From NCBI GenBank assembly GCA_041481485.1, contig JBGPBY010000080.1:1-18855 (forward strand): a DNA stretch of 18,855 bases, given 5' to 3'. Under the pieces are notes generated by a model, which saw nothing but the letters and a program-made list of their open reading frames with translations, was not told where the DNA came from and did no database searches. Source of the stretch: JBGPBY01 sp041481485. GTDB taxonomy: Bacteria; Acidobacteriota; Terriglobia; 20CM-2-55-15. Below are positions 6,243 through 15,100 of this stretch, piece by piece. Position numbers and translations under genes: made by a program. Every line of letters begins with the position of its first letter. Within the stretch, counting starts at the first letter, position 1.

Positions 6243-9200
6243 ATGGAATTCAACGGTGAACGGTTTGTGCCGGGAGTGCATGGCTTGATCGAGCTCGAGC
6301 ACCTCCATCGGTACCTTCAAGCCTGCCGAATCGCGGAAGGTAAAGTGATTTTGGACATCGCCAGCGGCGAAGGCTACGGCTCAGCGATGCTGGCAGCGCA
6401 CGCGAACAAAGTCATCGGAGTGGATATCTCGCAGGAAGCGATCGAACATGCCCAAAGCAAATACCGGCGCAGCAATCTCGAATTCCGCGTTGGGTCCTGT
6501 GCGGATATTCCACTAACGAACGACAGCGTCGATCTCGTCATCAGTTTTGAAACCCTGGAGCATCACGACCAGCATGAACGAATGATGGAAGAAGTGAAGC
6601 GGGTATTGAAACCCCGTGGAATACTCTTGATTTCATGCCCCGACAAGCTGCACTACACGGTTGAACCCGGGCGTCTCAACCCCTTCCATGTCAAAGAGCT
6701 CTTTAAGCACGAATTCGAGGATCTCCTCTCCAAACATTTCAAGAAAACCGGCTATTACGCGCAGCGTGTTTTATACGGATCGGGAATCTTTGCCAGTCAG
6801 ACATCGGCTCCACTGAACAGTTACGTTCTGAGCAAAGACATCGTCAAAGAGTTTTCCGGCCTGAGTGATCCGTCCTATTGGATTGCCCTTGCATCGGATT
6901 TCCCTCTGCCTGATTTGACCTCGAGTGTTCTGGAACAACCCATTGATGAATCCGAGGTGCTGCTCGGACTGAAAAAGTCCTCTTCGGAATACCAGCAGCA
7001 TGTGGCTCAACTTAACGAAGGCATAAGCCGTGCCAACACCCAAAACTCTGCCCTGAATCAGGGGATACTGGATCGTGATGGTCAGATCCACAACCTGAGC
7101 CACGGCGTCATTCACCGAGATGCTCAGATTGCATCTCTGAATCAATCTCTTACCGATCGCAGCGCCCAGATTGCCAGCCTGAATCAGGGTTTGACGGAAC
7201 GCGAATCCAAAATCGCATCGATGTACCAGGACCTGGCCGAGCGTGACGCTCAAATCCAAATTCTGAATCATCGGGTAAATGATCGAGAGACACAAGTCGC
7301 TGGCCTGAAGCAGGAATTGGGCGAACGCGACTCCCAACTTGCGGTCGCCGGACAGAAACTCACTAAACGCGCAATTCAAATCGCCAGCCTGAATCATCAT
7401 GCGGCCGATCAGGAAAACCGAATTAGCGGGCTTCATCAACGCTTGTCGGATCGTGATGACCAGGTTTCTGAAAGCCAAATCCGGCTCACAGGATTAATCC
7501 AGCGGGCAATCGATCGTGAAGCGCAAATTGCGAATATCGGACAGCAACGCATCGATTATGAGGCACAGCTGGAAAACCTGACCCGTCGCGTTTCGGATTG
7601 CAACAGTGAGATGGCCCAACTTCAACAGACGCTTTCCGAGCGTGACGCCCAGATTGCCAATCTCAATCTTCAAGTTGAGGAAAGCGACGCGCAAATAGCT
7701 GCTCTAACGCAAAGCCTGTCCGGGCGTGGTACTCCGTTCGCCGGCGGGCGCACGGCATTTCAGAGATACGACAAAGGGGCTGTGGAACTCCGTCAATCTG
7801 AAACTAAACGGGGGAAGGGAGCGTTTGAATCTGCCGAAGCCAGGGAGCGTTGGCAGGATTCGCTTCTGCGCGCCGCTTCGTTTACTCCCCTTTCATTGAA
7901 TTTTCCGAACGCCTGGGTCGGTCATCTGCCGTTTGGAGCATGGCTGATCGAGACTCTGGCACCGGGCATTTTCGTCGAGCTGGGCACACACACCGGGAAT
8001 TCCTTTTTTACCTTTTGCCAGGCTGTAGTTCAATCTGGAGTTCAAACACGGTGTTACGCCGTCGACACCTGGCAGGGAGATGAACACGCGGGCGAGTACG
8101 ACGAGAGCATATTCAACCGGGTCAACGCCCATCAGCAGCAGCACTACCGCGAATTCTCGAGACTCCTGCGCATGAGATTCGAAGATGCTCTGAAGTACTT
8201 TTCCAATGGCTCCATTTCGCTGTTGCATGTGGACGGGCTACATACCTATGAAGCCGTCAAAGCCGACTTCGAGTCCTGGCTACCCAAACTCGCGCCCGGC
8301 GCCGTGGTTCTTTTTCATGACACGAATGTACGCGAGCGGAATTTCGGCGTGTGGAAACTGTGGGAAGAACTGAAGGTAACGTATCCCCGCAATCTGGAAT
8401 TCGTGCATTCGCACGGGCTCGGCCTATTGCAGCTCAATAACCCGCCTGAGCATTCCCAGCTGCCGTGGCTTGAACCCCACTCAGCCGAGAAACAAAAAAT
8501 TGTCGATTACTTCTCCTCACTGGGTTCCCGGCATCTGGATCTCGCCGAAGCGATCGAACTGAGAGAACATGTTTCGAATATCAGTCGAATTTGCGACGGG
8601 AAAGACGAGCACATCATTTATCGCGATGGACAAATCGCCAGTCTGAACCACGGTATCGCCGAACGGGACAGGGAAATCGCCAACCTGAATAGCGTATTGA
8701 CCGAGCGCAATTCCCGGGTCGCCGGCCTGGCCGCAGCCGTAACCGAGCGCAATTCCCAAGTCGTCGGTCTGAACCACGCCCTGGCCCAGCGTAACAATCA
8801 GATTGCCACATTGGCCGCCACAGTTCACGAGCGCGACAGCCAGTTCTCCCAATTGACCGGAGCCATGGCATTGCGTGACGAACAGTTCGCTCAAATTACG
8901 TCCAGCCGCTCATGGCGCCTCACATCGCCCATGCGCCTGATTATAAAATCAATGCGCAGCACTCCTTCTGCACGGAGAGTCGCGAATGGTAACGGTGCTG
9001 GAACTCAGGGCACCGCAGTCGTTGCAGTTGAACATCTCTCCGATCCGGTTCTCGGCGTCAATGGACACGACCAACCGAACCGCAATTCGGAGCCTTACTT
9101 GTCTTTGCCTGACCATCTAGATTCGATCGTGCAGAGCGTGCAGCCATTATTTGACGCGGAATGGTACCTGCAAAAGAACTCGGATGTGCTGGCAGCGGGA

Positions 9201-10973
9201 GTGATACCCCTCGAGCATTTTCTTCACGACGGATGGAAGGAAGGTCGCAATCCTCATCCCCTGTTCGATGTCCGATACTACCTCGACGCCAATCCTGATG
9301 TGCGTGACTCGGGTATCAATCCGCTGCAACACTTCTTGGAGTCGGGAGGGAAGGAAGGCCGGAATCCTCATCCGATGTTTGATGCCGCGTGGTATCTGGA
9401 AAACTATCCGGATGTGCGCGCCGCCGGGGTTAATCCGCTTCTGCACTTTCTGGAAAATGGCTGGAAAGAAGGGCGTTGGCCGAATCGCGGATTCAATCTT
9501 CCCTGGTATATCGATACCTATGCGGATGTTCGAAATTCCGGGATGAATCCGCTCGTTCATTACGTCGAATTCGGATCCGCTGAAGGCCGCCAGATACTGG
9601 CCGCGGAGTCCAAGCCTGCCAAGGAAACTATAGCCGTTTCTGTACCAGTCCCCGAGCAACCCATACCCGCGTCTCCTGTTATAGACAAACCCCGGGACCC
9701 TTCCAGCGCCGCCGCATCCGCCGAGCCATCACAGAATGCTTCGAGTGGAGACGAGCTTAGTCTGGACATCACCGAATACCTGCCGCGCGGAAGAAGGACT
9801 CAGACCGTGCCGTCCGGACTGGAGGTCGACATCATCATTCCCGTTTATCGCGGTTATGAAGAGACTCGCCGCTGTCTAATGTCCGTACTGGCGGATTCTG
9901 ACCGGCCCGGCGGGGACATCCTGGTGATCGATGATTGCTCGCCGGATCCCCAGTTGTCCCACTGGCTGTCAACGCTTGCAGCCACCGGGACCATTAAACT
10001 AACCCGGAACGCCGAAAATATGGGCTTTGTGCGGACTGTCAACAACGGGATGGCTGCGGCAGGACGCCGCGACGTCGTGCTGTTGAACAGCGACACGGAA
10101 GTACCTGCCGGTTTTGTTCGCAGACTTGCCGACCACGCGTATTCGAAGTCGGATGTCGCTACTGTCACCCCGTTTTCCAATGCCGCCGGCGAAATGACTG
10201 GTTTCCCTGACAAAGTCTGCCGTCCCTTACCACCGACTTATTCCACAACGGAAATTGACAACGCGTGCCAGGAGGCCAACGGCGGAAAGACCGTGGAAAT
10301 TCCCATAGGCGTCGGATTCTGCCTTTACATACGCCGTGAGTGCCTGGACGATATCGGACTTTTCGACGCAGAAGCTTTCGGCCGCGGGTACGGTGAGGAG
10401 ACTGACTTTTGTAGAAGGGCGAAGGCAAGAGGCTGGCATCATTTGCTGGCATGCGACACATTCGTCTATCACATCGGGGAGGTGAGCTTCGGACAGAACG
10501 TGCCGGAAAGGGCATCGTCCTGGAATACGCTGGTGGGACGACATCCCGATTTGCCTGCAGTGTTAGGTTCATATCTGGCCGGCAAACCAACGGTGCCTCC
10601 CGTTTTTGCAGCGACGGCATCGCTTTTCCAAGGGTCACCGCTTCCGACTGTTGCCATCCTGAATCACGGGTTCGACGACGGCAACTCCAGGCTGACGGAC
10701 AGTTTGACAGCGGATCTCATGGGATCAGCGAATGTACTGGTGCTCCGTGCACACAACTCGCAGCTGGAAGTAACCGTGCCGTCAATCCCCGGTCATCCGG
10801 TTTTAAAGGTCCCGGAAGCTGCCTCAGTCCAGATCGCAAAATACCTGCACGCCTGTGGAGTAAGCCGCGTTCATATTCACCACTGGATCGGAATTGGGCC
10901 GGCGCTGCACAAACTGGTGGACAATCTCAACATTCCCGTGGATCTAACAGTCCACGATCATGTTTCTGCTTAG
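6243..10973 (+). CDS. Giant multidomain glycan enzyme: methyltransferase, coiled coil, methyltransferase, coiled coil, GT2, partial GT4
   Basis: This 1576-residue cytoplasmic-type protein has no signal peptide or membrane span. In order: a Methyltransf_11-like domain (about 1-230; SAM-binding LDIASGEGYGS near 37-47, VIGVDIS, then SFETLEHH); a coiled coil of 14-residue repeats (264-494); a second, unrelated methyltransferase resembling Methyltransf_24/CmcI (about 545-735; VELGTHTGNSF, HVDGLHTYEAV, LFHDTN); a second coiled coil of the same 14-residue unit (794-890) ending in an SRSWRLTSPMR motif common in glycan enzymes; four 38-residue repeats (969-1118); a Pro/Ala-rich linker; a GT2 glycosyltransferase (about 1193-1425; IIIPVYRG, IDDCSPD, NSDTEVP, GYGEETDFC); and the N-terminal ~110 residues of a GT4-like domain, ending at TVHDHVSA. 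The ATG at 6243 is chosen because MEFNGERFVPG is the usual start of this methyltransferase family. It probably elongates and methylates an exported glycan, but sugar and linkage are unknown. Confidence 0.88.
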   Translation: MEFNGERFVPGVHGLIELEHLHRYLQACRIAEGKVILDIASGEGYGSAMLAAHANKVIGVDISQEAIEHAQSKYRRSNLEFRVGSCADIPLTNDSVDLVISFETLEHHDQHERMMEEVKRVLKPRGILLISCPDKLHYTVEPGRLNPFHVKELFKHEFEDLLSKHFKKTGYYAQRVLYGSGIFASQTSAPLNSYVLSKDIVKEFSGLSDPSYWIALASDFPLPDLTSSVLEQPIDESEVLLGLKKSSSEYQQHVAQLNEGISRANTQNSALNQGILDRDGQIHNLSHGVIHRDAQIASLNQSLTDRSAQIASLNQGLTERESKIASMYQDLAERDAQIQILNHRVNDRETQVAGLKQELGERDSQLAVAGQKLTKRAIQIASLNHHAADQENRISGLHQRLSDRDDQVSESQIRLTGLIQRAIDREAQIANIGQQRIDYEAQLENLTRRVSDCNSEMAQLQQTLSERDAQIANLNLQVEESDAQIAALTQSLSGRGTPFAGGRTAFQRYDKGAVELRQSETKRGKGAFESAEARERWQDSLLRAASFTPLSLNFPNAWVGHLPFGAWLIETLAPGIFVELGTHTGNSFFTFCQAVVQSGVQTRCYAVDTWQGDEHAGEYDESIFNRVNAHQQQHYREFSRLLRMRFEDALKYFSNGSISLLHVDGLHTYEAVKADFESWLPKLAPGAVVLFHDTNVRERNFGVWKLWEELKVTYPRNLEFVHSHGLGLLQLNNPPEHSQLPWLEPHSAEKQKIVDYFSSLGSRHLDLAEAIELREHVSNISRICDGKDEHIIYRDGQIASLNHGIAERDREIANLNSVLTERNSRVAGLAAAVTERNSQVVGLNHALAQRNNQIATLAATVHERDSQFSQLTGAMALRDEQFAQITSSRSWRLTSPMRLIIKSMRSTPSARRVANGNGAGTQGTAVVAVEHLSDPVLGVNGHDQPNRNSEPYLSLPDHLDSIVQSVQPLFDAEWYLQKNSDVLAAGVIPLEHFLHDGWKEGRNPHPLFDVRYYLDANPDVRDSGINPLQHFLESGGKEGRNPHPMFDAAWYLENYPDVRAAGVNPLLHFLENGWKEGRWPNRGFNLPWYIDTYADVRNSGMNPLVHYVEFGSAEGRQILAAESKPAKETIAVSVPVPEQPIPASPVIDKPRDPSSAAASAEPSQNASSGDELSLDITEYLPRGRRTQTVPSGLEVDIIIPVYRGYEETRRCLMSVLADSDRPGGDILVIDDCSPDPQLSHWLSTLAATGTIKLTRNAENMGFVRTVNNGMAAAGRRDVVLLNSDTEVPAGFVRRLADHAYSKSDVATVTPFSNAAGEMTGFPDKVCRPLPPTYSTTEIDNACQEANGGKTVEIPIGVGFCLYIRRECLDDIGLFDAEAFGRGYGEETDFCRRAKARGWHHLLACDTFVYHIGEVSFGQNVPERASSWNTLVGRHPDLPAVLGSYLAGKPTVPPVFAATASLFQGSPLPTVAILNHGFDDGNSRLTDSLTADLMGSANVLVLRAHNSQLEVTVPSIPGHPVLKVPEAASVQIAKYLHACGVSRVHIHHWIGIGPALHKLVDNLNIPVDLTVHDHVSA
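7032..7724 (+). repeat. Coiled coil 1: 16 tandem 42-base (14-residue) repeats
   Basis: Sixteen units follow the consensus R(D/E)xQIAxLNQxLxE. Units 1-11 occupy 7032-7493, a 7-residue spacer occupies 7494-7514, and units 12-16 occupy 7515-7724. Positions 1, 5, 8 and 12 of the unit fall on alternating 4- and 3-residue spacing, the pattern of a coiled-coil core. The spacer is exactly one heptad, so the phase is kept. The total is 231 residues, roughly 34 nm if one continuous helix. Confidence 0.85.
8622..8915 (+). repeat. Coiled coil 2: seven 42-base (14-residue) repeats of the same type
   Basis: Seven units start at 8622, 8664, 8706, 8748, 8790, 8832 and 8874, with no phase break. The consensus R(D/N)xQIAxLNxxLxE is the same as in coiled coil 1, although the preceding methyltransferase domains belong to different families. 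The last unit runs into the SRSWRLTSPMR motif. Confidence 0.85.
9147..9596 (+). repeat. Four 114-base (38-residue) repeats between the coiled coil and GT2
   Basis: Units start at 9147, 9261, 9375 and 9489. The consensus is FDxxWYLxxxPDVxxxGxNPLxHFLxxGxKEGR, and the first three end in a short NPHP- or WPNR-type tail. The first three are exactly 38 residues and the last is slightly shorter. This motif recurs in large bacterial glycosyltransferase and surface-protein contexts that I recall, but I know of no defined function. Confidence 0.85.
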
Positions 10974-11968
10974 CGTTGGGTGGCGGCCATACTACCGCGG
11001 GCGGACGGCTGAAAATTCAGGGACTGAATCTTGAACCCGCGCTTGAGCCCGCGTAGTTCTTTGGAAAGCCGCTCAATTTCCAGATCGAGCCGTGCCATCG
11101 CTTGAATTCGTCCCAGCTCCCTGTACTTAAGCTGCGCGCTTAACTGCGATTCGTACTGCGGCTCCAATTCGCTTGAAATAGAAACTGGCGACAGCGGCTC
11201 GGGACACGAGTAGTTCAGTGCCATGATCTGGATGTCTTCGAGCGTCAGCTGGTAATTGCGCGACCGTATTTGATCCGCAATAGAAAACACATGAAAGCCT
11301 TCACCCTTGAGAGCGTCGGTTCGTGACATCAGGTTGTGCATGGCGATCAGATTCTTCACCACAATTTGATCCGAGGAACGCACTGGAAAGTGCGCCAGAT
11401 AATACGACTGGGCACGCCGTTCCTGAATTGGAGCTCCAACAGCTGAGATGACCGTGTGATTACCTGCAGTCGGTATGGCGTCCGAAGCAAGTGAACCGGG
11501 GACCGAAGCTTTCCGGAAAGACTCACCTCGTTCTTTGCGCGGAGCAAAGCACTCAAACAAAGGATCGTTGGATTCGAAGAAATTCAAAGTCGTCGGGACA
11601 AAGGTTATCCATGGCGCTGTCAGATACACGTTGGAAGAAGTTTTTGCCATCTCCTTGAATAGCGCGAGCCTGTCATTCACGACGATGATTTCGTCGGCAT
11701 CGAGAAGAAAGATCCAGTCCGGATGCATGCTTCGGACCACGGCGGAGATCAGGATTTTGGTGGAGTTCGGTTGGTTATGTCCGCTTTGAGGTCTGGGAAG
11801 GAAATGAATATCGTAGCCTTCCTTCGAAAGCAGGCCGAGGATTTCCCGTGTATTGTCGGTGGATTCATCGGCAAAGAAAAAAGTATCGCAGACTCTTCCG
11901 TTCAAACGGACAAACGCTTCAATGATGTCGCCTTCATTTTTCGTTGAACAAATACAAGCAATTTTCAT
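10970..11968 (-). CDS. GT2-type glycosyltransferase
   Basis: A 332-residue protein of the small GT2 type (Glyco_tranf_2_4-like). It opens with CSTKNEGDIIEAFVRLN, followed by DESTDNT (34-40), the segment typical of these nucleotide-sugar-binding folds. A DADE motif at 90-93 probably binds the metal and sugar nucleotide. The C-terminal third has a basic, helix-forming stretch (ERLSKELRGLKRGF) that may contact the membrane or a partner. There is no signal peptide. The ATG at 11968 has a weak AAAGGA about 8 bases upstream. Its TAA stop (10970-10972) overlaps the TAG of the convergent giant enzyme (10971-10973), so the two genes share the four bases TTAG. It lies 164 bases downstream of the repeat-protein gene on the same strand. 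Donor and acceptor are unknown. Confidence 0.85.
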   Translation of the reverse strand: MKIACICSTKNEGDIIEAFVRLNGRVCDTFFFADESTDNTREILGLLSKEGYDIHFLPRPQSGHNQPNSTKILISAVVRSMHPDWIFLLDADEIIVVNDRLALFKEMAKTSSNVYLTAPWITFVPTTLNFFESNDPLFECFAPRKERGESFRKASVPGSLASDAIPTAGNHTVISAVGAPIQERRAQSYYLAHFPVRSSDQIVVKNLIAMHNLMSRTDALKGEGFHVFSIADQIRSRNYQLTLEDIQIMALNYSCPEPLSPVSISSELEPQYESQLSAQLKYRELGRIQAMARLDLEIERLSKELRGLKRGFKIQSLNFQPSARGSMAATQR

Positions 11969-12132
11969 CGTGGAAGTCCTTTGTCTTTCAGTTCAGTGAA
12001 ATCGACGAGGCAACGGAAAGCATAAACGAAGAGTCCCCGATGCCGCCACATTCAAAGCGACCTGGCGTGGCTCAGTTTGTCCATGACCGCGCACTCATCG
12101 TCGGCGGAACGGCAACGGCCAAACGCGGACAA
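11969..12132 (-). other. Gap between the repeat protein and the GT2 gene
   Basis: The 164 bases contain a weak AAAGGA ribosome-binding site for the GT2 gene near its ATG. I see no stem with a T tract that would end transcription after the repeat protein, so read-through into the GT2 gene is possible. No small gene or RNA was recognised. Confidence 0.4.
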
Positions 12133-15100
12133 TCATTTCAAGTTGATGTCGTCCCAGTAGATTTTGCCGGTGCCGCCACTGGAAATCAGGTGAATGCGTA
12201 TGCTACCGGTGGCTGTTGCCACAAATTGGACACTAAAGACGTCCCAACCATTACCCGCAGGTATTCGGAATCCGTCGGCAACGCTGTTGGCGCCAGTGGT
12301 GTCGTGAACCAGAAGCATCGCCTGGCTGGACCCTCCCGGATCAGAGTGGGCGAAGGCTTTTACCTGATAGGTCACTCCAGGCGTTAACCCGGTGAAATCC
12401 TGGAAGGCGCCTCCAGAACTGTTGCCAGTCTCTGCCAGGCTGGATGATCCCGAATGAGCTACTCCATTGGCGATAGAAAGGCTGACTCCACCAAACTGAG
12501 GCCATGGAGGTGTAGTAATATTTTCGAAACCGCCGGCATCCACGATATGAACATCATCCCAGTAGATGCTACCGGTTCCACCTTCAGAGAACAGAAGAAT
12601 CCGCATTCGGCCGGTGGCAGTTGCCGCAAAAGTCACGCTAAAGGCACTCCAGCCGCTGCCGGGAGTTCGCCATCCATCGACCACGATGTTGGCCCCGTTG
12701 GTGTCATGAACCAGGAGCAATGCCCGATTGGTCGCACCGGGATCGGAGTGGGCAAATCCAATGATCTGGTAAATTGCTCCTGGAGTCAGGCCCGGTAGAT
12801 CCAGGAATACACCGCCGGGGCTGGTGCCATGCTGTTCCAGGCTCGCCAGTCCGGTTCTGGCCACAGTCTTCGAAATCGAGTTCGACACACCGCCAAACTG
12901 AGGCCAGGGTGGTGAGGAAACATTTTCGAACCCGCTGACATCGACCACACGAACGTCGTCCCAGAAGATCGTGCCTGAGGCTCCGCTGGAGAACAGATGG
13001 ATGCGCATTCGCCCCGTGGAGGTTGCCATGAAGGTGACGGTAAACGGATCCCAGGTTCCTGGCGTCCGCCATCCGTCAGAAACGGCGCCACCGCCGGTCG
13101 TGTCATGCACAAGAATCAATGCCTGGTTGGCCGTACCCGGATCGGCGTAGGCAAATGCCGTTACCTGGTAGAGTTCTCCGGGAATGAGCCCCGATATTTC
13201 CTGGAAAATGCCCCCGGAATTGCCACCGGTCTGAGCCAGACTGGTAGTTCCGGACCTTGCCCCGTTATTGGATGGGGTGGCCGTTACTCCGCTAAAGGCA
13301 GACCAGGGCGGGAGTATTCCGTTCTCGAAGCTGCTGGCGTCGACCACGTGAATATCGTCCCAGAAAATTGCCCCGTTTCCGCCGCTGGAAATTAAATGGA
13401 TGCGCATCTGGCCGCTGGCCGTCGCAACAAACGTAACCGTGAAGGGATCCCATCCACCGCCTGGCGTCCGGAAGCCGTCGTTAATGCTCCCGACTCCAGT
13501 CGCGTCATGGACCAGCAGCATGGCCTGGCTGGTCGTCCCTGGTTCGGCGTGAGCAAAGGCGACGACCTGATAAAGCGCTCCGGGAATGAGTCCTGAAAAA
13601 TCCTGGAACACGCCTCCAAAAGTACTGCCGGTTTCTGCCAGGCTGGATGATCCGGTTCGTCCTCCGGTATTCGTGATCGAAACGTTGACTCCACCAAACT
13701 GAGGCCATGGCGACGTCGTGGCATTTTCGAAGCCGCTGGCATCCACGATGTGAACGTCGTCCCAATAGATAGCGCCGGATCCTCCACTCGAGAACAGAAG
13801 AATGCGCATTCGGCCAGTGGAGGTCGCCATGAACATCACCGTAAAGGCACTCCAACCGCTGCCCGGAGTCCGGAATCCATCCACGACGCTTGCGGCGCCG
13901 GTCGTGTCATGAACGAGGAGCAATGCCTGGCTCGTCGCACCGGGATCCGAGTGGGCAAATGCCGTGATCTGATAGATCGATCCTGGAGTCAGCCCCGGAA
14001 GATCCAGGAAAACGCCACCGGCACTGCCGCCATTCTGAGCCAGACTGGCAAGGCCGGTTCTTGCCACGGCCTTTGAAATCGAATTCGTCACGCCACCGAA
14101 CTGAGGCCATGGTGGAGCGGAAACGTTTTCGAAGCCGCTCACATCGTTCACCCGAAGGTCGTCCCAGAAAATCGATCCGGCAGCGCCGCTCGAGAGTAAT
14201 GAAATGCCCATGCGGCCATTCGCGGTTGCCATGAACGTCACCGTAAATGGTTCCCACGGGGTCGACGGCGTCCGCCATCCGTCTGTGACCGTACCTACTC
14301 CTGTCGTGTCATGGACCTGAATCATCGCCCTATTGGCCGTTCCAGGGTCTGCGTATGCAAAAGCGGTGACCTGGTAGAGTTCCCCTGGGGTCAGTCCGGA
14401 AATTTCCTGATACAGGCCACCGGAATTGCCGCCGGTCTGAGCGAGGCTGGTTATTCCAGATCTTGCCCCCGCATTGGACGGGGTGACCGACACCCCGCCA
14501 AGCTGTGACCACGGCGTTATTACTCCGTTTTCGAAACCGCTGGCATCGACGACATGAACGTCGTCCCAGTAAAGCGTGCCAGTTCCTCCGCTGGAAATCA
14601 GATGGATTCGCATGTGACCGCTGGCCGTTGCCACAAACGTTACGCTAAAGAGATTCCAACCTGTACCTGGACTCCTCCCCCCGTCGGAAACACTGTTCGC
14701 CCCAGTCCCATCGTTAACCAGAAGAATTGCCTGACTACTCGCACCCAGGTCCGCACGAGCATATGCGGTGACCTGATAAAGGGCGCCCGGGGTTAATCCC
14801 ACGAGTTCCTGGAAGACGCCACCGAAACTGATTCCAGTTTCCGCGAGGCTGGCGCTGCCTGTCCGGCCTCCCGAATTGGCGATTGATGCGCTGACTCCGC
14901 CAAACTGAGGCCACGGCGGTGTCGCAGCGTTTTCGAAACCGCTGGCATCCACGATTTGAATATCGTCCCAATAGATGGAGCCTGTCCCACCACTGGAAAA
15001 GAGAAGGATGCGCATTTTTCCGGTCGATGACGCCATGAACGTCACGGTGAAGGGTTCCCAGACGCCGCTCGGCGTTCGAAATCCATCAACGACGCTGCCG

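Noticed and set aside
6771..7478. A long open frame of 235 codons on the minus strand under coiled coil 1
   Set aside because: It mirrors the 42-base repeats of the plus-strand gene and shows no recognisable domain of its own; the same holds for 7494-7694 and 8517-8894.
6243..9000. The coiled-coil stretches as an SMC or chromosome-segregation protein
   Set aside because: No Walker motifs flank them; methyltransferase and glycosyltransferase domains do.
12997..14278. Several open frames of 100-160 codons on both strands across the CBM-like array
   Set aside because: They recur at the 402-base period in shadow frames of the real gene and have no family features.
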